Below, one piece after another: positions 42,201-56,038 of a stretch of 64,000 nucleotides of DNA. The stretch comes from Setaria digitata (Eukaryota > Nematoda > Chromadorea > Rhabditida > Setariidae). The stretch is from contig RCAB01000194.1 of NCBI GenBank assembly GCA_003640385.1, positions 1-64,000 of the forward strand, given 5' to 3'. Under the pieces are notes generated by a model. That model worked only from the letters and a program-made list of their open reading frames with translations. It had not been told where the DNA came from and did no database searches. A program made the position numbers and the translations under genes. Within the stretch, counting starts at the first letter, position 1. Every line of letters starts with the position of its first letter.

Positions 42201-43516
42201 TTCTAACTCATACTTCAGCATGTGAATTACCTCAGCTTGTTTTTCGGATGCTATGAACGGATCGGGTTCCAACTGCACTGCTTCAATGCACTCACTGCCG
42301 AATATTGATGAAAGTAAAGTTTGATCGGTAGCTGAAGACAAATGAAGGGCATAGAGTCGTCTTGAAGCATCCGGATCTGACATATTTATTTTGAATGGCA
42401 TGAGTGGTTGTGAAGTACGAGAACTTGGGATCGGATCATCTAAAATATTATCCAGAGAATACAGAAATAACAGGAATGTCAAATGCTTGTTTTAGCTTGG
42501 AAAACAAAATAAAAATATGTGCAAGACGAAAATATAGACAAACAAGAAAACATACAAAACGGTTTAGAGGCCTGTAACTTGAGGGGATTCCCATCAAATG
42601 TCATTTTATGAAATGCAGTAAACGCTTGTTTAGCCTCTTCTGGTGTTTCATAAACAGCACTCAGTCCACCATGTTTAATACCACCTGCATTAAAAGTGAA
42701 AATTACCACGCGTTAATTAATCGATAAACATTTCAACAAATTTTTTTAAGCGTTTCGAAGTGTTCCCCTTGACATGCAGCCTTTCTCAACAGGAGAAATA
42801 GAAGTGAAAGTGCATACATGGAAAAAGTACAAACCTTTTGTGGTTTTATCGAACCAAATGTGAAACGACTCGCTTTTTTCGAGTAAATCCCAAAATTTTT
42901 CGCTTGTCATCCATTTTCCCGGAAAAGTTAGCCCAAGAACACGGAACTTGCGCCTTGAATCATTTGAGTCACGTGAATCCAGAAGCTGATCATTAGCTGT
43001 AAAAAGTTGTGTTGTAAGTCCAATATCCTCGATTTATCCATGTTGTAAAAGTATGTAACATAAACATTAAAAAAAAAAAAACATCTACTATTGTTAAGTA
43101 GCAACGAAAGAATACAGTACTCACAAATTTAGTGATATCAAACAGTCAGTCCAATATAGCACCAGAACACCGGAAACAATCTTCTGGAAGAAATTTATAA
43201 CACCAATTAAAAACTCGGTTTCATTAACCACAAACGACGATAGAGAGAAAGAACAAAACAACAAGACCATACACTTCATGAAATTATCGGTGTGGCTTGG
43301 GTCGTTTAACTTTGGTTTTGTAATATAATTTTCGTGTTCGAATTCTTTCCGTATTAAATTGATTGTTGTATCGGATAGGCTACTGCTGGTCTCAACTCCT
43401 GGTGTAGAAGGACTGGAAATGCTTTCAGCTGTACTTTGCAACTTGGCCAAGCAACCCGCGTCTCCATTTATTTCACCATTTATTCGAACTTCCAATACTG
43501 TACCTTCATCCATCAT
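39278..43516 (-). CDS. RRM-type nuclear protein, not recognised
   Basis: Thirteen exons on the minus strand: 43516-43273, 42996-42835, 42684-42556, 42439-42231, 42036-41942, 41546-41318, 41213-41017, 40730-40498, 40333-40207, 40137-39975, 39898-39723, 39651-39501 and 39370-39278, giving 735 residues. Residues about 93-175 look like an RNA-recognition motif (RKFRVLGLTFPGKWMTSEKF, GGLSAVYETPEEAKQAFTAF). A second RRM-like half lies near 195-285 (RRLYALHLSSATDQTLL, IVFHTEQEANDARMEL). A Ser/Pro/Ala-rich linker follows (about 295-330), then a helical region (RTNWAELNELSELWKLCDEV, LLKIALLNVLERHQRTLPTH). Next come the block YIPYDAPERKNYGISTTRKR, a charged coiled region (about 545-590) and a Ser-rich/Arg-rich stretch (SSESSSSSSASTSS, RHRRRKRRRHEK). 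The tail ends FIQNFSAQNLPK. The composition suggests a nuclear RNA-processing role, which is inference. Exon 11 could instead start at 39847, omitting 17 residues. Confidence 0.8.
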
Positions 43517-44425
43517 CTAGTAAGCTGCAAAATTACTTCAAAAACAGCTAAGAATTAATGAACCCGATACTTGTCAGATTTAAAACTCTCGACCAACACC
43601 CTTCCCTAACGCAGATTGTATTCCAAAGTTGACTTCCCCCGCCACAAATCCTTCTCTCACGGCTACCTGTCAAGTCGACTATGGATCTTCCTCGATCTCA
43701 GTTCACCGTACTTGTAATAGAACGCATTATCTGACCACAAATAATTCTACATATAAACTTTAGATCATTATACTTCCCACATAAAATTTTCCTAGCGACA
43801 TCCTTTGAACTATAAAAAACTACTAGCACTAGTCTATTGCGATATATTCGGCAATAATAGTGACCAATTACATAGCAGTCGGAAATCCGAAAGCTGAAAC
43901 CGGATCAGGGATCGAAGAGCCCGGCAAAACCATTCACTTGACCTTCCTCCACTTGTAATATCGTCCCAGTCTCTGCCTAATACTTCCGATTTTGCAAAGA
44001 TGTTGCATAGTGAATGAAAATTCGCGCAAACATTGGGGTGAAAAGTTCGTCCTCCGCTGTTCATTCTGTGGACATACTGGAAGGAACAAGGGACAGATGT
44101 ATGAGGCGGGGTGGGGTTGGGAGAAAAGCCCTGGGTTGTCGTGGAATGATCGGGGATTAATTCCAGGGTATCGGCGGAGTGTTGAAGCAGCACACCACCA
44201 TAACAAGTCATAGCCGAAGCAACGTTGGCTCAGCTCTTTATGAGCGTGAGTACATCACAACACGGCAACATCGTTATCTTCGACGTAATGGTATCCTACG
44301 CGGAGGTATTCTCACATTTTTCCATCTTTCATCCTGTAACAGACATCGCTTCCACGTTACAGACACACACACACACACACACACACATACATATACATAG
44401 TGTATTGAAGGAGTGGTGTGGATGA
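43517..44425. promoter_or_regulatory. Divergent promoter region, RRM-type gene and KAT8
   Basis: About 0.9 kb between divergent start codons (43516 minus and 44426 plus). The middle part near 43940-44200 is less AT-rich than the flanks and lacks convincing coding sequence, although several overlapping frames exist on both strands. It probably drives both genes. A CA microsatellite lies at 44363-44387, close to the KAT8 start. Confidence 0.5.
44363..44387. repeat. CA dinucleotide microsatellite
   Basis: About twelve uninterrupted CA units, followed by interrupted ACAT units, some 40 bases upstream of the KAT8 start codon. It is likely to vary in length. Confidence 0.9.
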
Positions 44426-46790
<2,365 letters not shown>

Positions 46791-49206
46791 GCATTCTTTT
46801 AGTCCTGTAAATCACCATGTAATTCTTTTAAACCTGTACATAGCAGTGCATATTGTTATAAAGTTGTATCCGGCCGCTTCAGCATCATTTCTAAGTCCTT
46901 TGTGTTTTGCACTGTGTTTCATGTTTTTTAATAAGGAATATTCAAATACAATTTTATAATTGTATGATTGTCTTGTACAGACAGGTGGATGTAATTCTAA
47001 CTTTGGGATATCTAATCTTGGTATGTAAATTCTGACATGGTCGGTTCATAAACCAATTACTTCATCAACATATGGTAGTATTATGAACATCTGTTTCACA
47101 CTCATGGAGCGCTGTTCATGGTACTGTATATACCTATATTTTTTAGTGTACTTGCTACATAAAGATTTCTATGGATTTGCTTTAGTTGCATGCCCATATC
47201 TTTTTAAAAGTTTCCGTAGCATATGTTATGTGTACTCAGCGAATCATTTGTCCTTTTTCTTTTCAAATCCAGGAATTAATTGTTTTAATTTATTAATGTG
47301 TCATACGTTTCAAAGATTTTATGAATTCTAAGCACTGCTCTGTTTAAAATTGGAGATGGCACGTTTTAACCAAATCTTTTTATGATGTCGTTTTCCTTTT
47401 TATCGTGTCTCTCCAGTTGTGTTTTATACGTAGTTCTGACCTGTGTTCAAGAAGCATTTCGAGTTTTGTTTTTGTCGATTATTCTAGGATAAACGTTTTG
47501 TCCATTGATTTTATTCGACCAGGGTAGGGTCCTAGGTTTAAGATGTCATATTCGAATTCTGCTGAGAATTCGCGAGTTTGTTTTAGCTATTAGCTGTTTT
47601 GTTTCTGGATTATGAATTCAATTGTTGATGTTTGTTTGAAATGATTTTTTTGTTCGAAACTTTGTACTAAATATAAAAATATCGTGCTTTTCTTCTCGAG
47701 GCAATTTGTACGAAATTGCTACAGTACATACTTTCAGGGCGCTTCTCGTTTGTCATCATGTAAAGTATCAAATGCGATGTTGGTTGTGGAAGTCGTGTGT
47801 TGGACTTTTGTGGCCCGTTAGTTTTTGCAGCTTTGAAATCCGAAAATACAAAACAGGATAACAGCATCATCGGACATGTAGATGCGAAGTTACTGAAGGC
47901 TGTTCGTTAGTTCGAAATATGTTTTGATAATTGAACAGTGTATTGATTGTGATGCTGATGGAAGTGGAGGGTGCTGTTGGGCGACCTTGACAATACATCA
48001 CCTGACCAATGGTATAGGTGAAAGATTAACCCAAGCAATTCCCCTTGTCTCCATCTGCTGCTTCTCTTACTACCTATCCGTTAGGCCTTTATTTTGCCGA
48101 CAGTAACTGCAGAAGAGTGTCACAGATACACCTTTTCCAATTTCTCCCCTATTTGATCCATTTCATCGTCAATCGATGGAAGTTTCATCTGACATGTCTT
48201 TCTTCCTGTTTCTCTACTGTCCTCTTTCCCTTCATCTAAATTCCCTGGTCTCCTCCCTTGTTGACCCCGTAAGTTCAAACCTCAATACCTTCAAACAGTT
48301 TGACACTGATGTGTCCGATTCTTCTGCATCCATGCATCCGTTTGGCTGTTCTATTACTACCAATACAAACTGTAAGAATTATTCTTATTCTGCTTGCTCC
48401 TGTTTTATTTTGTGTATGTGTTTTGTGAGTGATACCATTGCGGGATATGTAAATTTATATGATTCAAATCCCTACGAAATTAAATCAGCATACTTATAAA
48501 TTAAGGCAAAGTGATAAGGAGGAAAGTCAGAAAGGGATGAAATTTGGTGAGAAAAATTGTGAGATATAGAGCGTTCCAAGAGGGAGGTTTATGGGAAAAA
48601 TTGGTAAGAGAAATCTGGTGCTAGCGGTGGTAGTCATTTCTCTAGCGTGAAGATTTTATTAATGTAGATGTTACCTGAAAATAGTCTAATCACTTTTGAA
48701 AAGCTAAGAATTTTTCGAATCTGAAAAAATTCAGGTCGAAAGCTCGAAATTATTTGTGAATGAACATTTATTGGTCTCCGTTAATGTCTTCCAGTATCAG
48801 TTTGAATTTCTTCTCCTAGCCACTAGATATTCACTTTTCCATCAGTTTTAATCGTTTTCTTAATTTATGAGGTCCTAATGATTAATTTTGACGAACATCT
48901 TTTTTTTTACTTACGTAACTTAAATTTGTGCTAATTTGTTGATCTTCCCATCTTCTTATCCAAAATTTGAGAACTGTGAAGTGGAAGAGAAAAAGCACTG
49001 TAAAGTTTATGTGTAATATACGGAAAATTGAGAAAGAATAGAAGCGTCTCAGGCAATATAATTATCTCTGATTTTAAAATCTGGATATGTATGAATCGGG
49101 AATAAAAATAATCGAAAGAAGTCAATAATAAAAATTTCAAAAAGGTGTGTCAGTTTTTCTCGAAATGTAATTATCTTGAAAGAGAGGTATAAATGGGAGT
49201 GTATAG

Positions 49207-49233
49207 GTGTGTGTGTGTGTGTGTGTGTGTGTG
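49207..49233. repeat. GT dinucleotide microsatellite
   Basis: About thirteen uninterrupted GT units followed by a GGATG-rich patch. Confidence 0.9.
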
Positions 49234-49651
49234 GATGTGGATGATGATGGGGTTTGAGTCGCTGTGTAGAAGGGATTCATCAACAAAACGAGTTTTTGTG
49301 CATAGCTGAATGAATTAATCAATCTGATCCTCTTCGCCTTCCCTTGCCAAGACATACTTTTTGTGTCCCATACATGTATATTTCTTACATCTTCTATCCA
49401 TCTCATATCCTCTACCATACTGTAAATTTCAGGTTTCTTAGCTTTACCGCTTTCTTGCCTAAGGTTTTTGTAATGATGAGGTGGCGTGAGTTAGATTAGG
49501 ATTAAGAAGGCTTTCCGTACTCGGAAGTACATATTTAATGGTACAGGTTAAGAATCTAGGTTCAAGTGTTTCATTTCAGTCACTAACTCTACCTGATACC
49601 ACTCATCATTCAAATTAACTGTTGCACAGACTCCTCACAAATCACAAGTGT

Positions 49652-49751
49652 TATATACAGTGGAGCTGAACTATATCTGCTCCTTATAGATTTTATTTTA
49701 TATATAATGTGTAATTTATAAGAGGAGTTATATTTACCTTCCACTGTAATA
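49652..49751. repeat. Imperfect foldback with about 35-bp arms
   Basis: The left arm (49653-49688, TACAGTGGA ... TGCTCCTTATA) pairs with the right arm (49717-49751, TATAAGAGGAG ... TCCACTGTA) around an AT-rich spacer of about 28 bases, with several mismatches in the middle of the stem. The size and shape fit a small foldback element or a hairpin transcript. Confidence 0.55.
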
Positions 49752-52700
49752 CCATATTTAGTAATCTAAGCAACTGAATCATATATCTTTCATATAATTA
49801 TAATGGATACGAATATATATAATATTATTATATACGTATAACAAGAAGCAAAGCAGGATGACAATTTGATCGATGATGGCCCTTGTTTAATCGTAAAATC
49901 TTGGCACCTAAAAATAATTGAGAAAGAATGGCTAAGTGGTCCTATTGACTGGTCTTTAATGACTTCATTTTCACAATCCTGTTATTGTCTAATTGCCCTG
50001 AATCCATACAAACGGGAGCTGTGGTTATATGATTGGGCAGGTGTGAAGATGTTTTTATCCATTTCAAATATGTTTCTGCAATTTCCTTTGTGCCATTGAA
50101 AAGAGAAGTACGAAATATAAAATTAGTGCCATGAAAGTATGGGTTACTGGGGATGAAAAGGAACAAATTGTAAATGTGAAGAACTATAAGTATACAAAAA
50201 TTATTAAAATATATTTAAGATGTAAATTTACAATAAAATAACTGCGTGATACTTCGTCCACAGTTTAAATTATTTATATAACGATCTCAAATCAGTAAAC
50301 AATTCTTGAATTTGAAATTTGAATTTTTCAATGGTCAATTTGACTCTCTACTAGAAATTTATGTAATTTGTTTATTATATGAAGTGATAGAATTTTACAC
50401 ACCAGATGACTAATCTTTGAGATGGATCGTGTCATACAAGAATGTTATTGAAGATATTCTCTCTTTCTTTTCTTTACTTTTTTCTTGTCTTATTTATATT
50501 TTTCCAGAGAAAGGGATGAATTGCCAAGCAATCATTTTGACAAATGAATTACTTGTTCGTTTTTTTTGTTTTCTTCACTGTTGAACAGCTAACAAGCAAT
50601 TTATCGAATGAGTAAACCATTAGAATGATTGGATTTTTAGCTTTTTGTCATTTTTAATTTACTTTTATCTTTTTCTTTCTTCCATTCCCATGATTGCAGG
50701 ACTGTAGTTTGAAGTGCAAGTTTAACTTTTCTGTATTCATATCTTTTCTACTTAGCGCGCTTATTTTTGTGTACTAATGAAAAAGAGATGGGAAAGGTAA
50801 AGAAAACTATTTACAGTCTGGAATTATCTTAATCGAGTATTGCGTTTGAAATGAATTAATTTGACAGTGTTGCAGACTATGTCATTTCATTTCTTTTTTT
50901 TTTTTTAGATATATTGTTATTCATAAGGCAAATTATAAACTAATTTTGAGAAATATCTTTTAGATAGATCCTATTCGTTCCATCTTGTTGCTTATCAAAA
51001 TTATCTTTGAAATTAAATTAAAGTTGCGGCAATTGAAAAATTTTTTTTTTTGATTCCAATAATCATTTCAAGTTTCATAATTATCGCTTTACTTTAATAA
51101 TAGATAATAATTCTTTTAAATGATATGAGTGATTCATTGGACTGAAATGGATTTGTGAATAATATTTTCCAATAACAGAAATGCAACGTAGTCATCCGAC
51201 AGTGATGATTTGGCGATTGTAACGAAATTACAGACGGGAAGAACGTTCCACTGATCGTTCTGCTCGTTAATTTTAACATTTTTTAATGATAGGCTGATTT
51301 TTTTTCTTGTAATTCTTGGAGATTTAAATTAAAGAGAAAATATGTTAAGGTGAAATGCGGAAGAATTTTCAAACCATTGTTACACACCGTTCATATTTCC
51401 ATTTTCGGTAACGATCAGTTTTATGTATATGCAGTTTTCTTAACTGTTATGTCATTTATAATCATCATGCATAAGAGATTTCTAAAATGTCTATTTTTAT
51501 TTAAATTCAAGTGTGGAATTTATGATATATTATTTAAATTTAATATTCATGCCATACATAATTCTGTATCCTGAAGAGAAATATTTTGATACATTAATCT
51601 CAAATATTCATCGGCAAAAAAGTAATCGTAAGAAAATTAGGATAAAATATTAAAATATTTCGAAATTGTTTTTAAGCCTCCGTTTTCTTTTTCTTTTTTT
51701 TTTTTATTTGCTGTTTCACTTTTCTCCTCTTCCTCATCATCTTAATCTGAAATCCTTTCACTCCGATGGCAAGCATGTTATCAAAACAAAAAAATGTTTC
51801 GAAAATGTTACATATTGTGATGGCATGCCTTACCTTCAGCTACAAATATTTTAGAATAATTTTCCGTTCTTTCATCCATTTAGAAATAGTGAAAAGCATT
51901 CATTTCATTCAAAAATTCTCTTTCTTTTCTGTGTTTTCTTGTCTTGTGAGCCAATGTATATCTAATTTATTTTGTGCAATTTGGAATTTTTAGTTTTGTT
52001 TTCTTTCTTTTAAAGACCAAATTTATTATTTTGTGATGATTATATTTGGGAAGATCTTTAAAAATAAATGGCGAAACAGGCAGAGACACTGTTTGATTGA
52101 CTGAGATAGATGCGTGCGTGCTTTTTTAGTCAGTCATAGAAAAAGAAAAACTAAGAACTTTAAGCTTTGTGAATGTGGTTTGTTGAATGTCAGGTGATTC
52201 CTGCTTTTGGGATATTTTTTTTTTAAGTGAAGGAGCGAAATTTTTGATAAGCGGAAAAAGATCCTTAGACAGAGAAATTTCCAGAAAATTATTAATAAAG
52301 GGTTTTTACTGCCCTTTGCAGTGAATCCGAAGAGGCGAGCTACTGGTCTACAAAAGTTAAACTTTTCTAGTGGAAACATGAATAAATGTGTAGCAAATAG
52401 CTGTAAACACAATAAAAGCGCATAAAGTTTAGAATAGAAATGTGTAAAATTTTACTCAATAATTTCTGCTCAAAAGTCTAAGTTTTTTTTCTTTTTTTTT
52501 TTTTGGCCATTAAAATTCCTCAAAAATTTTCAGAATTTCTTTTACGATAACTTAAGAAGAAAGTGTAAAAAATAGATTTGAAATTATCGAAATGATTGCA
52601 AAAAAAAGTGTCATTTATTTGTAATATTATTACAATTTATATTATATCTATATGGAAAATTTCCAATTTTTTTCTTTTTTATTTTCATCTAACAAAAATT

Positions 52701-55700
52701 TTATTATTTCTAAATATCTTGTAAAACTGTTTCTTTCTTCTCTTTCTTTCATTATTTCTTTTTATTTACTAAAAATTATAGTAAAGGAGAAGAAGGAGAA
52801 AAAGGTAGCAAAGGAAACATTGAACAACCTGAAAATAATAAATAATTACATATGTGTACATCATTGTTAATATCGCATCTATTATTACCCTGCCACCTCC
52901 TCCTGCCTCATCTTTCTCTTCCCCCTTCTTTTCCTCGTCAGTTGAACCACAATTCCTGTTACCCTTAGAATCACCGTGTTTCGCTTAACTTTTTTTTCGA
53001 TGAATTTATTTATTTCATTTATTAAATGTGTTTATGAGAAATTAGAAAATAGATGAGTAGAAGGTGTTATTACTTGGAAAGTTTGTTTGTTTCCTTGACT
53101 GAAATGATTTTAATGCTGTAATGAAAGAATATTTCGCTGCAATGATAATAGATTTAAATTTGATAGATGAATGAAATAAAATTAATTTGTGAGCTGTTTA
53201 TAAACTGATAAATAAATGATCCTATTAACGATGAAAATATATCACGAATTTAAAATTTATTTAATAAGAATATATTGAATTATTGAGGACTAAATTTTGT
53301 TTGAATTTAATGAAGAATAGTTCAGTAATATTTCATTCTCTCGTACAACTTTCCGAGTTATTTCTTCTCTCTGTTACTTCTTCTTAGGAGTTCAGATAGG
53401 AATATAATTCCAGTAGATGTAAACGGAGACTTTTTTTTTTTGGTTGCTAGGTAACATTACCTCGTCCTGATTGTCTTGATCGATCTAGACACAATATCAG
53501 TATAACTAGAAATCTGAGACTTTTCTTTCCACTTTATCCAAGGCATACTTGTTAACTATTCTCAGTTATTTAAAAATTTGTAATTTCATGTTCATTTGTT
53601 GCATTCATTTAAATTGAATGTTTCTTCTATTAAAAATGCATATGTGGTGAAGTACTTGGTCTTTTAACTTCAAGAACTATTTCGTGACTTTTTTGAAATT
53701 TTATTTCTTCACTTTTGTTTAGAAGATGATAACAACCGTGTTTTCTCTTTATGGAAGCTAAAATTTAGAGTTTGTCAAATAGATTTTGATGCGAAGTCAC
53801 ACGGCAGCGCATTGTTGACATTTCATAAACTCTTCATACCACTCTTATCAAAATACTGGATTGACAGATCATTTGACTTGTATTTCAACTTCTTAATTAA
53901 ATGAAATTTTTCAAAATTCATCCTTTTATCTCTCTATTTATATTTGGTGCATTTCAATTTTGAAGAGATGTAATTAGTTATATTAATTAATAATTAAATA
54001 TTATTATCAACAAGCTTTTTTAAATGTAGCACAAAAATGCTGGAAATTTAGGAAAAGAGGTGGGAACAGGCAGGAAGAAACAAGCAACAGGTAGGCGAAA
54101 CGTGGAAGGCGGATACTTTATAACGATTGGAGAATCCAAATTGACAAAAAAAGTTTTTTAAAATTGTCAAAGTGTGTGGTGTCTGATTTGTCACTGTATG
54201 TATAGGTAGAGGTGTATGTTTCGTTATGTACAGGTAACGAATGTATTTGTACAAATAGTTCTGTCCTTGCGCTAAGATGATTTTGCTTCTTTAAGGCATT
54301 TATTTATTTATTTATTTTTTTGATATATCAGTAACTTATTTAATTTTTTGTGCTTCAATTTCTTTTCTTTTTTTTTTTTTTTTTTCATAAAGATTAGTAA
54401 CAGGAAGCTTTTTCCTTTGAATATGAATATAGACTATATATGATATTCAATGAAATGTAAGATTTTATCATATTGTCAAATAAATGTAATTGAAAGTTTG
54501 ATGGAATAAGGAAGATGTAAGGAGGGGGAGGTGAACTGTTCCATTTTTATGCATATATAAAATATATTCAAATTTAAAAAAAAAAAAAGAAAAAAAAACG
54601 AGTCGTAATTTTTTCTTTTTCTTCTTTTTTTTTTTTTTTTTGAAGAGGAATAATAGAATGACTTCATTTTATTTTCTTAAAATAAAATATAGCGATTGTC
54701 ACAAAATCGTTTCTTTTGCTTTCCTTCTCCTTTATCCTTTCCTTTTATTCAGTCAACGTAAAAAGGTTCATAAGTCGTAATTAAATTTCTTTATTCTTTC
54801 CTCTCAACTGGTTTCCATTTTGTTTTCTTGTTAGTTGGAATTGAATTTGAAACTTTAGTAGCATCTTTTTTTTCTTCCATTTAATTGGTGTTTGATTTCT
54901 TTTTTTTGGAAATAATTTTGGGATTAGGCAGTTATTGATTTTATAATATTTCAATATATATATATATATATAGTTTTCATGGCATATTTGATTTAAATGC
55001 AAAGATTTATAATTTCATCACTTATTTATACTTATAATATTATATTTCATGGTCATTTCGGATTTTAGTATTGGTAATAGCTCATTTATATTGCAGCTAT
55101 TTTATTATTTCACTACAAAGAAAAAAAAATTCACCTCATTTTAAAACCTTCATGCCTGTTTGCCAAATAAATAGTTCTTATTTGAATGTGAAGGAGACAA
55201 TTTTTTTTAGTGGGGTGAGATTTGAAGGTCAAAATCAGTTGAATTGTTAAATTGAAAAAAAAAAAAAGAGAGAGAGAAAATTTGTCTTTTTTTCTTGTTT
55301 TTGCAATTAGCTAAATTTTACCCGATGGGAGTGGTACTTGGTTGGGCACAATTGAAATAAATGAAGTGAATTAACGCTGAAAATGAAAAAAAGAAAGAAA
55401 TCTGCAATATAGGTCATTTTTGCGAATGCCATTGTTCGACTCGATTTTAATATGGGTGCAAAAATCGACGACAAACCTCTCTCAACGTTAATTCTGTGAA
55501 ATTTGATTTTGTTGGTTATGTGAAATTTGTTATTGCTATTTTTCCATACTTGCGGATTCGGGTTAAATTTGAAATTAGTTCTGTTAAATTTTCCTTGTTA
55601 AATGAATTTTTAATTTTCTTATTTGTAATTTTAAAAGAAGAATGTTTTTTTTTTTTTTTATCCTCTATAAAGTGTAAGGGCGTTAAAATTTTGAATTAGT

Positions 55701-56036
55701 TATTTGTAATTAACGATGAACTATTGTTTGGAAAATGTTAAGTAAATTATTTTACAACGTGTAATTTAAGGAATCTTTTGTTGTATGAGCTATTAATGAA
55801 ATGTTGCACAACTTATAAATTAGTAAGCTTTAAATAAGTGATCAATAAAAGCTGTTTATCACTACTATATATATTGTGATATTTCAGAAGTTTTCGCAAC
55901 ATAGGAAGTAGCATATGTTATGTTGATAATCGGTAGAATTATAGGCACGATGTTAGTGCTTCGGAAAAGATGGTATCATTTACGATTTCGCTTTGCATAT
56001 TTTGAATAATTAAGTAATGAAAAGTTTGTTAATTTT

Positions 56037-56038
56037 AG
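56037..56038 (+). promoter_or_regulatory. Acceptor directly at IGDB-like start codon
   Basis: TTAATTTTAG ends immediately before the ATG at 56039. An acceptor that touches the start codon suggests either a spliced-leader trans-splice site or a leader intron with an upstream noncoding exon in the 9-kb gene-poor region. Confidence 0.5.

Larger units (their letters stand above)
46791..56038. other. Gene-poor region of about 9 kb
   Basis: Between KAT8 and the IGDB-like gene no conserved exon chain is visible on either strand. The DNA is T-rich, with many A/T runs, a GT microsatellite (49207-49233), an AT run (54953-54971) and an imperfect foldback (49652-49751). Open frames are short and overlap on both strands. 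It may contain distal regulatory DNA and 5' noncoding exons for the downstream gene. Confidence 0.5.

Noticed and set aside
44179..44425. Frames containing a run of Thr-His residues
   Set aside because: They translate the CA microsatellite.
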